Below are positions 34,722 to 46,102 of a stretch of DNA of 64,000 nt, in pieces. The translations under genes and the position numbers were made by a program. The DNA is from Ziziphus jujuba (taxonomy: Eukaryota > Streptophyta > Magnoliopsida > Rosales > Rhamnaceae). Location of the stretch: positions 26,915,501-26,979,500 of the forward strand of contig NC_083389.1 of the NCBI RefSeq assembly GCF_031755915.1. The letters run 5' to 3'. The number at the start of each line of letters is the position of its first letter. Position 1 is the first letter of the stretch. Below the pieces are notes generated by a model. The model made no database searches and was not told the origin of the DNA. It saw nothing but the letters and a program-made list of their open reading frames with translations.

Positions 34722-36427
34722 ATGGTACTTTCATGTTCCTCATGGAAGAAACCCTAGTTCTTGTTTGGTTCTCGGGAAGAAAAATGATAGCCAAATAGAA
34801 AAATTCAAACCAACTGTAACGTTGTTTTCTTTTTATCATCTCCTTTACTACGCTGTTTTTCTAACTTTATGTTCTTCTTTGTTTTTGTTCTCCACAGGGG
34901 ATTGATTTGGTCGCCGGTGGCAAAAGCAAGAGAACCAAGCGACTTGCTCCGAAATCCGATGATATCTATCTGAAACTCATTGTCAAGGTGTGTCACCTTT
35001 TTTGGTAGAAAAATAAAAATGCTTTCTTTTTAGCAGAAGAACTTGGATCTGGGATTGCTTGTTTATTATTACTATTATTAGTTTTTGATGTGTGGATTAT
35101 TTTGTTTTGTTATCAGCTTTACAGGTTTCTCGTAAGGAGAACTGGAAGCAAATTCAATGCGGTGATATTGAAGCGTTTGTTCATGAGCAAGACCAACAAG
35201 GCTCCGTTATCGCTCTCTAGGCTGATCAGGTTCATGAAAGGAAAGGTTTGTGTTTCTTGCAATTCTGGATTAGTTTATTTGGATTGGATTAATTTTGGGT
35301 TTATTGAAATGAGGTTGTAATGGTGTTCTGCTTGTTTGGTTTACACAGGAAGGAAAGATTGCAGTGATTGTGGGCACTGTAACAGATGATATCAGGGTTC
35401 ATGAGGTGCCAGCTCTGAAGGTGACCGCTTTGAGGTTCACAGAGACTGCAAGGGCCAGGATTGAGAAGGCTGGCGGAGAATGTTTGACATTTGATCAGCT
35501 GGCTCTTAGGGCTCCTCTGGGTCAGAACACGGTATGGACAATAACAATATATATTGTGTATTTATTTTTTAATCATCGATTAAATTGCATTGGCATTTTG
35601 GCAGTTGTTATATGTTTTGTCATTAGAACCGATAAAGTTTTCTAGTACTAAGCTGATATATGTTGTTTTAGTTGTTAGAAATGTCTGTGCTGATTGTAAA
35701 TGCCATGTAAATATATAATTGTTGTGTAAAATTGACGATTTTCACTACTTGTACAGAGTTTTATCCCTTAGTGGCTGCAGAATGTGCTAATAGATTGACT
35801 TTTTCTTGTAAATTGAATATGCACTTTGCAAATTCAAGTTTGATTGTTAAGTACTGTTAGTTTGAGAGATTTTTAATCATTTGGTTAAGAGCTTTGTTAT
35901 TTTAATATCAAACATAGTGCCTTATGCTTGATGTAACCAAACTATGGCAATTGTGTTTTTGGTCAATAAGGCTTTCTTCTAACTCTTTACAACCTGAATT
36001 GAGGCATAAGGGTTTGATATTACATTTGCTGGCCTTTTGGTTAGACATTCTGATTATTTTCCCATGTATTGGAAGACCTATTTGTTGTTTTGAAGATCTA
36101 CTCGTGAAGTTGCTCGTTGGCCTTGATTACTCGGATTAATTGGCTTACTCTTATGGTTCGGATTTGTATGCATGATCTCATAATCCATGGTGGAGTAATT
36201 GATATGTTATTATGCATGTAAATTGCTGGCAATGCTAATTGGTCTTATGTTGTCCTACATGCGTATAGGTTCTTCTTAGAGGTCCAAAGAATGCTCGTGA
36301 GGCAGTGAAACATTTTGGTAGAGCTCCAGGTGTCCCACACAGCCACACTAAACCTTATGTGCGATCAAAGGGAAGAAAGTTTGAGAGAGCTAGGGGTAGA
36401 AGAAACAGCAGAGGATTCAAGGTTTAA
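34722..36427 (+). CDS. RPL18: 60S ribosomal protein eL18
   Basis: Five exons: 34722-34724 (the ATG alone), 34898-34987, 35117-35245, 35349-35531, 36269-36427; all GT-AG and phase 0. The 187-residue product has the usual eL18 length. It begins [20 protein letters not shown] and ends with the basic tail [13 protein letters not shown]. eL18 is a large-subunit protein. The single-codon first exon is the ancestral arrangement in plant RPL18 genes as I recall. The gene has a telo-box promoter and a second telo-box in intron 1. Nothing looks broken. The fourth intron (737 bp) was scanned for a snoRNA and none was evident. Confidence 0.96.
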
Positions 36428-36870
36428 AGTGGTTAATTCCATCTGTACCCCAGAGGAAAATTTACAAGCGTTGTTTCTCCCTCATTTGTTTTGTAGTTCA
36501 GCGTTTGAACTCTGAGTAGACTTGTTTTTGTTTTACCTTTTGTTATTCACTTCTATCTTTTCAATTGGTATGAGAAAATGATATAACTTATATAAGTACT
36601 TATTTTCGAAGATGATGTTTCTTTGGATTTTGGTGGTGTTACTTTCTTTAAATTGATTCCGCGTTTCTGTTTTAGTGTTTGAAGTGTATATTTTGGCACC
36701 GTTTCGATGTTCAATTTTCAATGGTCCGAGGCTTGTGATAGAGTAATCTGCCACGATAGTCAAATTGCTTTCTCAGTTACGCTGTTGAAATGTTCATTTC
36801 ATCGCTCGGCGTTCTGCCTGGAGGGTTAGAAAACCAGGCAACTGTAATTGATTGAATTTTGCCAGATTTT

Positions 36871-37009
36871 TTTTTTTTTTGCTTTTTGTTTTTTGTTTTT
36901 GTATTTTTTGAACATTACAAATTATCCCAAATACCTATATTTCCATAAATAATTATGCTCTCATGGCATAGCCATAGGTAGGTAGAGGTGTTAAGCTATC
37001 ATTTTCATC
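36871..37009 (-). mobile_element. Short retroposon with target duplication and poly(A)
   Basis: gaattttgccagatttt flanks the insert on both sides (36854-36870 and 37010-37026; the match can extend into the T run). On the minus strand the insert ends in A-rich sequence (36871-36900 on plus are T-rich), as a reverse-transcribed poly(A) tail would. No tRNA-like box is obvious, so the family is unknown. The phrase attacaaatta and atgctct-atggca also occur near 63747-63800, suggesting a dispersed family. It lies only about 50 bp upstream of the first MYB-type site in front of GEX2. Confidence 0.6.
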
Positions 37010-37059
37010 GAATTTTGCCAGATTTTTTAAGCTAATGAAAAGAAAACATCAGTCGTTTA

Positions 37060-37065
37060 AACCGC
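37060..37065 (+). promoter_or_regulatory. DUO1-type MYB site upstream of GEX2
   Basis: AACCGC (context TTTAAACCGCTC) about 345 bp upstream of the GEX2 ATG. It fits the WAACCGY core bound by the male-germline MYB factor DUO1, which activates GEX2 in Arabidopsis (established knowledge). Confidence 0.45.
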
Positions 37066-37233
37066 TCTTCGTACAAGTTTTCTGGGTTGGAACTACCAAG
37101 TATAATTCATTAAAATCTATTGAATAATATGCATTAAATTATTAATGAAACACCGATAAGATGAAAGATGCGAACAGGGAGTTATGGAACTTTGACGAGA
37201 GAGAAAAATAAGGAGAAAGAAACTGCACATGCA

Positions 37234-37239
37234 AACCGC
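37234..37239 (+). promoter_or_regulatory. Second DUO1-type MYB site upstream of GEX2
   Basis: AACCGC (context CAAACCGCTTCC) about 170 bp upstream of the GEX2 ATG at 37409. Two sites this close to a predicted sperm gene are suggestive but the motif is short. Confidence 0.45.
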
Positions 37240-37408
37240 TTCCAACTGTCACCAACCGACTCAAAGAAATCCAACGGCCACGATTACTCCCATACTACCA
37301 CTTCTACCACCACCACCTTTCTGTAACCTAAAAAGATTGATGAACACCCTCTTGGCAAATACAATTTTAGTTTTCCCCATCACAATCCACGCTTCTTGGT
37401 TCTCTTTC

Positions 37409-40400
37409 ATGGCAGTCCTGCACGTACTCATTTCAGTCATGGCTTTGTCTTTCGGTTTTACACTTTCAAGTTCGTTTTTTTATTATTTTTATTATTTTTT
37501 ATTATTTGCCATAAAAAAGCTACGATCAACCATAGTCTTTGCTATAATTCGTTTACAGAAAATGCAACAAAGCCCGAGTTTGCATTCAGTTGGTTAGACG
37601 ACAAAGACACATTCAAGGCAGGTGACATTGCGACTATAAGGATCAAAGTGCTGACCAACTTTGACAAGCTTGACAAGAGAACTTTTAAGCCCATTCTCTC
37701 AGTCAACGGAAAGCTTGGAAATAGCTCTTATGTATCTGGGGTTCTTACAGATTTTGGAGGGGATCCTGGAAACTGGAAGCTCTACTTTACCACGATTACT
37801 TCTGGTTTATTCAACGTGATTATCAACGAGGATCATTATGAAGTGTTAGATTCGTCCCTGCATTTCCAAGTTGAACCAGGTTTAGATTTTGTTTATATTC
37901 CATTTCGGGAATTGAACTTTTTATGTTTCCTCTGTATTAATAAACAATAAATGCTTGAAAATTTGTTTAAATGGTTTCTTTAGAAGTTATTTGGTTTTTA
38001 CTTTTTCTGTTGTGTATTGAAGGTAAAATCTATCCATCTGTTTGTGTTGCTTCTTGGATGGGTTATGTTAATGAGTTTGAAGCAGGGAGTAAAGCTAGAC
38101 TTCTGGTACTTCCAAAAGATGCATTTGGGAATAATATCACTAACACCAGCGAAGACCCAAGTTTACATAACTTTACTGTATCTGCTTTTTATACAAATGG
38201 TTCTATTGCAAGTGTTCCAAACATCAGTTATGTTGGTTGGAACGAATATGGTTATATCATTCTTGAGTTTGTTGTGGTCATAGCTGGAAATCAGTTCTTG
38301 AATGTGCACGGTGGGAATCAAACCTTGAATGGGTCTCCGCTACCATTTAAGGTGAATCCAGGTGATGTACAATGTCAGACATTCTAGTTCTAATTTTTAC
38401 GTTTCTATGTTTTATATAGAAGATCGAACAATATGTTTCCTTTTTCCATGTTTCTGATGAAATCCAGAGGTGTTTTTACCAGCTTGAAATGCAATATTGG
38501 CTTGTTGTTGATTTTGTCGTCCTTTCTTTTTCTGTTGTAATATTTGTCTTAATTTTATATGCAAGAACGTTATGAAAATGGGTTTTGCGATGTGAGTCTG
38601 TCCTGTTTGTCTTCTTCTCTTTGAAAGAAATTATGACAAATTCTTGACTCGGCTGAATTAGGGCCCCTTGAAGTATCCAATTGTGTGGCCAAATGGAACT
38701 ACGAACCAAATGCATGGCAATTACTATCCAAGATGGAAATCTTCATACACCAACAAGATCAGCATGGGAACCTTGTTCCAGGGCTATATCTATTCGATGC
38801 TGAAGTTGTTGAGAAGGAGACAAATTTGTCTATACCAGTGGCAGATTTGCACTTTAAAGAAGTGAAGGCTGGAATTCAGTTGTTTTCTTTCAGTAATACA
38901 GAACCAGGGAACTTTTTGCTCACAATATCTGATATGAAGCATAAGAAAAGAATCTCTAACATGCCATATGCTTATACCGTCTTTGTTGGTGTGTGTTTTC
39001 TCTTCACTAACTCTTTTTATCAAAAACCCTGCTGGTGTTAAGCTTGCCCAATTCTTTTTCTTGTTTCCTTCATTGCCATTCTTTTGCCTTTAGCATATTG
39101 TTTCATCATTCTTCCTTTTTCTTCGCCTCTTTTGATTGGTAAAGATTGTCATTTCCATGCTCGAACAGGTTATTGCAATGGATCTAACAGTATTGTCAAT
39201 GGATCTGGTTTGAATAATTCAACTGCTGGTGAAATCGCATATTTCTCCGTTTATTTGAATGATATTTATCATTATCCTTCCCCAGTTGAAGTCGAAAGGC
39301 TTCAGGTAGAAATTGTAAGAGAAATCGACTCTTATGGTGTGCAACCAACCATATATCCTATACAAATAGTCAACGGTACAAGCAATCTAGCAAACATATT
39401 TTATTGTTTCCTTCTGATTAAATTGTTTGGTATTATTTTAAGAAATCTTTTATGTTTAAATAGAGAGTACAGCTGAAAGAGGACTAAGATATGGGATCAA
39501 TGGTGAAATAGAAATTGCTCCTGCACCATCTTTTGATCCGGGTAATTATGTAAGAAGTGCATTCTTAAGCACGTTTCTATATGTGTTTATTTGAAGTTTT
39601 TAGGCTTGAGATTATGATGATATCTAAAACACCGTCTTCTGGAAGTTCAGTCTATTGGGAGCTCAACAATTGTTGCCACTGCCTTTAATGTGGTCTATAC
39701 ACCTCAGAGGAGTGGGATTTATCGAATTCTTGTATCCTGTGGAAATATTATTCTGAATGGGGGTCATTCATTTATAAAAGAAGTTAGAGCAGGTATTTTT
39801 CTTCATTGAATACACAATCAATTTGCCAATGAAAAGTTCCAAATTCAACAACTTGATACTCGTCATCAACCTTTACAATTAACAGAAGTTTGGAAAATGG
39901 ATGTCAGACATAATCGAAAATGTAGTTTGCAGTTTCAGTCCTCTTAATCTCATAGTTTTGTATCAAATTATATCCCAACACAAACTTTGATAAGAATTTA
40001 GTTGCTTACTGTAATCAACACCGTCCTGTTATTGTTTTAAATGGTTTCAACATATGATGAATGATTTCTTACTAAGCTGCAGGTGAGGTTAATATATCAC
40101 TTTCGGGAGTTGTAAAATTTTCTCCTAAGGTTCCAAAGATGATAATGAATGAAGTAGTAGCGCAGCTCATGGATTCATTTTCTAACCCTGTCTTGTCGCA
40201 ACAATCAAGGCTGAAACTAGAGATTGCTTCTATCAACGCTTCAGGTTTTTCAAGTGGGATGTTTTTGGATAACAATGATGGTTCGTACACGGGTCATTAT
40301 CTGGCTGAGGGTATTGGAACCTATCAAATGTGTGCTTCATTTGATAGCAGTCGCTTGCCCCCATGCCCATTTGGGGTCAATGTTTATAGTGGCAAGTTTA

Positions 40401-42761
40401 TTAACCGACAACTTATAGCTCGTTATGTTTATGCTTTTAGTTTTCTGTTTTTCTTTTTTGTTTTAAAAGAATATACAATAACAAATGAGCACTAAGAGTA
40501 AACATTTCTCCTCCTGCTTAATCTGGTTGATTTTTCCATTCTCTTATAGGTGAATATTTTCCCAGAGCCTACAGTGATAATATATCTGTTTGGGAAGATG
40601 AGTCAATCGCTTTTGATGCTTTGGAAAATGACTACATTGCTGGTGACAATGCAAGCATTCTCAATTTCTCACAAGTATGATCCTTCGCTTCTCTCCCGAA
40701 AGAGATGTTTACTTAGTTTCTATGATGTTTGAGGTTAGGATGAACAACTGGATTAACTAACCTCACCATCGCCTTCTGACTTCCTTTTATATGTGGTATA
40801 TTGTCAGCCAATTCATGGTTCACTCCTACAATATGGAAGGCTTTTTCGCTATACACCTTGTAAAGATTATTATGGGAATGATACTTTTGAGTACACAATT
40901 TCTGATATAAATGGAAATCTTGCCACTGCTGCTGTAAGTATATCTGTTCTCACAATCCCACCCCAGTTTGTTTCCTTTCCAAGTGAATTGCAAGCAACTG
41001 AAGACATGATTAGTCCCAGATTCGGGTAAGCTACTGTTTTCTCTAAAGTAATGCATGGATTTATGCTTTATTAGGACCTTCTTTTTGGTGTAAGTGTAAT
41101 TCCGGTTCTTTGCAGTGGTTTTGCTGGGTTTGAGATAAGATATTCTGATATGATGGAGAACATCTCTGTTAAACTCAGTGCAAGATCTGGGACCGTACTG
41201 TTATCTCCTATGCTAATGCAGTTTTGGTCACCATGGAGTGGATTCTCTATATACAGGGGAGATGAGGAAGCAAATGGTTTGGTCATGGAGGGTACTGTGG
41301 AAGTTGTCAATTTTGCCCTCAAGTCAATCCAGTATTTTGGGTACTACCTACTGATCTATGTTCACTTTTTTTTCATATAATCTCAATTTCAAATTGAAGT
41401 TATACTTCATGCTTTAATTATTCTATATGAGTAATTTTTTCTGTAACTTTAAATCAGAAATGAGAACTTTTATGGCCGCGATACAGTTCGAGTCTCTATG
41501 AGGAACAGAAATGGAGTAAATAACTTGGATATTCCAGTTATTGTGGAACCTATTAATGATCCCCCATTTATTAACGTCCCTGAACTTATTATGTTGAAGA
41601 GTAATGAGGATGAGACATTGATATATGATGAAAAAAGGGACAAGTTTGACTTTTCCATTGGAGACCCTGATCTCCGTGGCTTCCCTGGTACGACTAATAA
41701 CATATGTTTCAGATTTTACTAAAACTAAAAGCATCATACTTCTCAAGGAATATTACTTACATGTTGAATGAATGGAATGGGTTTGTTTTTCAGCTTCTGA
41801 GTCTCTTTTTATGGTAACCTTTTCTGTGGAGGTTAATGATGGATTTCTAGTAACTAATTTGCCATCCGAGCTCATCAATACAACTGAACTGAAGATGAAG
41901 AATAGTTATCAGTGGCAACCTCTTCAGACATATGTTGCTATCTCAAAACATTTTATGGTCAAAGCTAATGGAGTTAGATTTCGCGGAACAATTAGTGACT
42001 GCAATTCTGTAATGAAACAGCTGTCCTATGAAGTGAGTAATACCTTTTTTTTTTCTTTTGACTTGTTAGTGATAAGTCGTCACTGTTGCTCAATATTTTT
42101 GCAGTTCTTTTATATTTTGGTTATGCCAAATTAACTAATCGTTATTTTGCTTTTTATGAAACATTTTTCACTAGTTTGCTTCCATAACACCAGCAGTATA
42201 TGTTTCTGAATTCAAATTGTAAACCAGATCCGGCATTTGATTGCAATTTTTTTTTTTTTTTAATCAGGGTGGAGAACATGGTGCTGTTTTAACAGTGACA
42301 GTAAATGACATGGGAAATTATGGATGTTATCCAGATTGTGCTGACAAGATATCAGTGCCTTTATACACTGAGGCTTCTATTAATCTAATAAGAAGAAAGC
42401 CAATAAATTCAGTTGTAGCTCATGGTAAGAGGTTTTTGCAAATTTTCTGAGGTCAAGGCACAGTCAAATTTTTTGAGTACCCATTGTATGTAGAATTTTG
42501 CATTATTTATAGAAAACCATTTAGGTCTGTCCTAAATATGAGACTAAGAGAACTAACAAACTTGGAACTGTCTGGTCTACAGCTTTAGGATCGGCCATCA
42601 TCATTGAATTCATCATGGTGTTCTGTCTTGGACTGCTACTTCTATTCTTTACATGCAAATGTGCCATTCTTCTTGCAAAGGAAAGAAGAAACAAGTCTTC
42701 GATCAGGAATTCTCAGCAAACCAGCACGCACAATCCCCACAAAGAAACTGTAAATATATAG
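37409..42761 (+). CDS. GEX2: GAMETE EXPRESSED 2, sperm membrane protein for gamete attachment
   Basis: Fifteen exons: 37409-37469, 37559-37879, 38023-38361, 38662-38988, 39169-39375, 39464-39541, 39646-39792, 40083-40391, 40550-40674, 40808-41025, 41116-41340, 41458-41687, 41794-42032, 42268-42424, 42583-42761, giving 1,053 residues in one frame. A signal peptide (MAVLHVLISVMALSFGFTLS) is followed by successive filamin-like/Ig-like repeats with many N-x-S/T glycosylation sites. A single C-terminal membrane helix (IIIEFIMVFCLGLLLLFF) follows, then a short basic cytosolic tail. Length and layout match Arabidopsis GEX2, which sits on the sperm surface and mediates attachment to egg and central cell before fusion. 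Most early introns are phase 1, as in repeat-built extracellular proteins. The start is chosen because it yields a clean signal peptide; an upstream in-frame ATG at 37229 is possible. Intron 8 uses either GC (40392) or a weak GT (40389). An alternative last exon exists near 42844. Confidence 0.9.
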
Positions 42762-43337
42762 ACATATATTATATATACACTTGCCATCAGTTCTTGTTGT
42801 ACATAATTTATCATTAACTTTTGAATTATGATTTTGTATTCACAGGAACTAACTGTGCTGATGTGACATGTAAGATTTTGCAAAAGGAATTCCATGTAAA
42901 GAAAGGATTTTCACTTGGTGGGTAGTCAAAAGAAAGGATTTTTAGATATGATTTGTAATTATCACGTAAATATTAAATGCTTTTGTCTTTAATTTTTCTG
43001 CCAATTCTCTTAACTTTTTTTTTTTTTTTTCTGGGTCTGTCTATTGAAGTAAGTCTTTTTGTCAAAAAGGTAATAACAATATTTTTGAAGTGAAGTAACA
43101 ACCAACCAGAATGCTAATCTGGCATTTAGTTCAATGACAATGCTAAAAAATAGTCCATATTGAAAGGTCAATAAGTAAAAAATAATAATTGAAAAAAAAA
43201 AAAAATTGGTTTCTGGTAGAACTAGTTGTAATATGCGGAGCATACCATATATACAAGCTGCGACTGCGCCTCTTTCTTCTCTGTTTCCGAGCGTAAAGAA
43301 GAGAGAGAGTGTGGTAGCAAAGTGTGGGACTTTGAAG
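42762..43337. other. GEX2 3' region and FAHD1 leader
   Basis: Contains the GEX2 3' end and a T-rich run (43016-43030). At 43233 there is an ATG in frame with the FAHD1-like coding sequence (see that entry). Confidence 0.6.
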
Positions 43338-45480
43338 ATGGCATCGACGACGTATCAGAAGCTTCTTCAAGTTGGGACCAAGATCATCGCCGTCGGCAGA
43401 AACTACGCGGCTCATGCCAAAGAACTCGGAAACGCCGTTCCCAAGGAACCGGTTCTGTTTCTGAAACCGACGTCGTCTTACTTGGAAAACGGAGGGACCA
43501 TCGAGATTCCGCATCCGTTAGAGTCTTTGGACCATGAGGTGGAGCTGGCCGTCGTGATCGGCCAGAAAGCTCGCGATATTCCTGAAGCCTCCGCCATGGA
43601 TTATGTTGGAGGTAGATTTTTCATAATTTGTTTGAAGATTATGATTTTTATTTTTTTATTTTTTTTCTTATTTTGGAATTTTGAAGATTTTGAAATGTGG
43701 ATTTTTACTGATTTTTTTTGGATCGTTAATTAAGGTTATGCTCTTGCTCTGGATATGACTGCCCGGGAAATTCAAGCTTCTGCAAAGGTAATAAATCCTA
43801 GTTGCATTTTTGTTACTAAAACTTGGCTAGCAAAATCAATTTCTGGGTCACATTGAAAAAACTCAGAAATCCTAGTGTTGATCTTGTTCTTTGGTAGTTA
43901 AAAAAATTTGGTTTTTTTTTTTTAAGAAATCAGTGACAATTGAGTTTGATTGGAAATGGTAGTGTTTTTTCTGCTTTCGTTTTAATTTAAAGTTATTTCC
44001 TTTTCCCAGTCTGCAGGTCTTCCATGGACAGTAGCTAAAGGGCAAGATACCTTCACGCCAATCAGTTCTGTTGTAAGACAAAATATTTAGGTCATATAAT
44101 ATCTGTGCTTCTCTAATATAGATTCCAATCAGTTCTCTTAGCTATATGCTTGGATTACTATGTGAGTAAATAATAAAGATAAAAGGATATTGATTCAGAC
44201 AAATACTTTTAATCATGTGATGTGAAGATGGAGCGATTTAAGTGAAGTTGCGCAGTAAATTTTCATTCTGATTTATAGTAAATAATTTAAGAATTTGAAA
44301 GGACATTGAGCATTTTCAGAGTCAAATATATTGTCAAACCTGATCCTTTAGATGGTCAAATGTATGTAACCATCATTCATTTGAGAAGTTTTGAATTAAG
44401 AGCAGGAGAATTTCAGCTAGTTACCTGATTCACAGTTCTTGTCTCTGAGCTGCAATTTCTTTTAGCTGTGTTTTCAAGCATTTTCTCTCCTTTGACTCGT
44501 CCTAATAATCATGCAGCTGCCCAAGACTGCGATACCAGACCCTGACAATTTGGAACTATGGCTGAAGGTTCATAGCTTTACCACTTGTTCATGTGCTTTT
44601 TAAAAGTAGCCTTACTTTTTTGTACTTAAGATGGCGTTCCTATTGTTTGGTCACGCAGGTAGATGAAGAATTTAGGCAGAAAGGTTCGACCAAGGATATG
44701 ATATTTAAGATTCCATTTCTCATTAGTCACATAAGTAGTATCATGACACTTTTTGAAGGAGATGTCATATTGACAGGTATTTTTCCGTTGATTTTATGCT
44801 TTAATCTTCTTGTTGATCAATAGGGACACATATTAGCAGGTATATTAGTTGTGTTTGTTGCAGATTATGAATTGCTGGTGTTTTGGTTTGTAATGGTTAT
44901 AAAAATGGGCCCCTTTTCCTTATCATACTAAGGTATTTAAGTTTCTGTTCCTTATGCGATGCTTATCATTAGTTTCCTGTCGTTTCTAAGAGTTGGGAGC
45001 TATATATTCAGGGGAGGAAATTCTTTGTTCCCTGTCATCATCATCTTTCAGTTGATGACGAATTAATCTATAAAAGCTATGCACACAAAAACAATGTTTC
45101 CTTCTGTTTTGGTTGCAATTCACCCTTAATTGTTGTTGAGTCCAACTTTTCGTGCGGCTAGTCGTTGTTGCTGGGGAAACCGTTTTGATGCTGCTTATAA
45201 GATAATCTCTCTCCAAATTAGAAATTTTCTCTCTCTTAGTCACATAAACATGTTAAGGATAGGTAGCAATTATAGGAATCTCGTTACACACTGCTTAAGA
45301 ATCAATCTAGATGGCCGAGGCTTTCAATGGGTCCTAGCTAATTGCATCGCTCAAACTGTTTATGCAGGAACTCCAAAAGGTGTTGGCCCTGTAAAACCAG
45401 GTCAAAAGGTAACTGCTGGTATAACAAACCTCCTGGACATTCACTTCAACGTTGAGAAAAGGCAGAAGCTAAGAAGCTAA
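43338..45480 (+). CDS. FAHD1: FAHD1-like acylpyruvase / oxaloacetate decarboxylase (fumarylacetoacetate hydrolase fold)
   Basis: Six exons: 43338-43611, 43735-43787, 44010-44072, 44517-44567, 44659-44776, 45368-45480; all GT-AG with matching phase; 223 residues. It has the FAH fold with the catalytic region GRNYAAHAKELG, metal ligands in the E-x-E pair of HEVELAVVIG and the Asp of YALALDMTARE, and the closing LTGTPKGVGPV loop. Human FAHD1 hydrolyses acylpyruvates and decarboxylates oxaloacetate in mitochondria; plant homologues are close in length and sequence. The chosen start matches plant relatives. An ATG at 43233 in the same frame would add 35 residues (MRSIPYIQAATAPLSS...) that could serve as an organelle-targeting extension. 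All catalytic residues are present. Confidence 0.92.
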
Positions 45481-46102
45481 TTAGAGATTATGAAAAGCGT
45501 TCGAGTTTCTGAAGGTGGAGCAACATGAAAGTAATGATAAACATTAAGGACCGAACAGTAATAGATGTTTGTGGAGAATCACAATAAATGGAACCTTTAT
45601 TTATTTTAAATTTATATGAACTTTACTGGCCTGCTTGCATATAAACAATGCAATTTTTTGAGGTACAAAATTTCCATTTGAACTTGAAACGTGAGTTTAC
45701 CAAGTGCTACCTCATGTTTGGCCTTGAGAGGTTTCAGTTCGTGCGGTCGCTTTTAAGATTAAATCTGTAGTCTAAAAATTAGTGGAGTGCTTTGGTCTAC
45801 TACCGAGTAATCGAACACATGGTACACTAATATTTTAAACAAGTTTGCTAAGAGAAATTATTAACTTATCATGTACTATGAAGATTACAAGATATGTTTT
45901 AAGCAGTGATTATTTTATATTCCCTTCCTATTATATGCATGATACCATAATAGCACCAATAAAACCATTTAAGGTTAATTGACATTGATGAAAACCTTTA
46001 AAACAAACACAGAAAGGGTACTTAAACAAGCACTTTGACTGACATAATCACGCAGAAAACCAGGCCAGAGTTTCACCAGACAGAGCAGAATATAAAATAT
46101 AC
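45481..46102. other. Convergent 3' region between FAHD1 and epoxide hydrolase
   Basis: Shared 3' flank of two convergent genes. AT-rich, with AATAAA near 45584 likely serving the FAHD1-like transcript. No further gene. Confidence 0.55.

Larger units (their letters stand above)
36428..37408. other. RPL18 3' region and GEX2 promoter
   Basis: The RPL18 3' UTR covers roughly the first 200 bp. A retroposon-like insert (36871-37009) follows, then about 400 bp containing two AACCGC sites in front of GEX2. No other gene. Confidence 0.6.

Noticed and set aside
35532..36268. snoRNA in the long RPL18 intron
   Set aside because: Ribosomal-protein introns often host snoRNAs, but no box C/D pair with terminal stem or H/ACA layout was evident by eye.
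37229..37408. Earlier in-frame start for GEX2
   Set aside because: It would add 60 residues, many Pro/Thr, before the signal peptide and would swallow one of the two MYB sites. Kept only as an alternative.
45130..45367. Open frame running into the last FAHD1-like exon
   Set aside because: It is the read-through of intron 5; the acceptor at 45366-45367 and conservation of GTPKG show where the exon starts.
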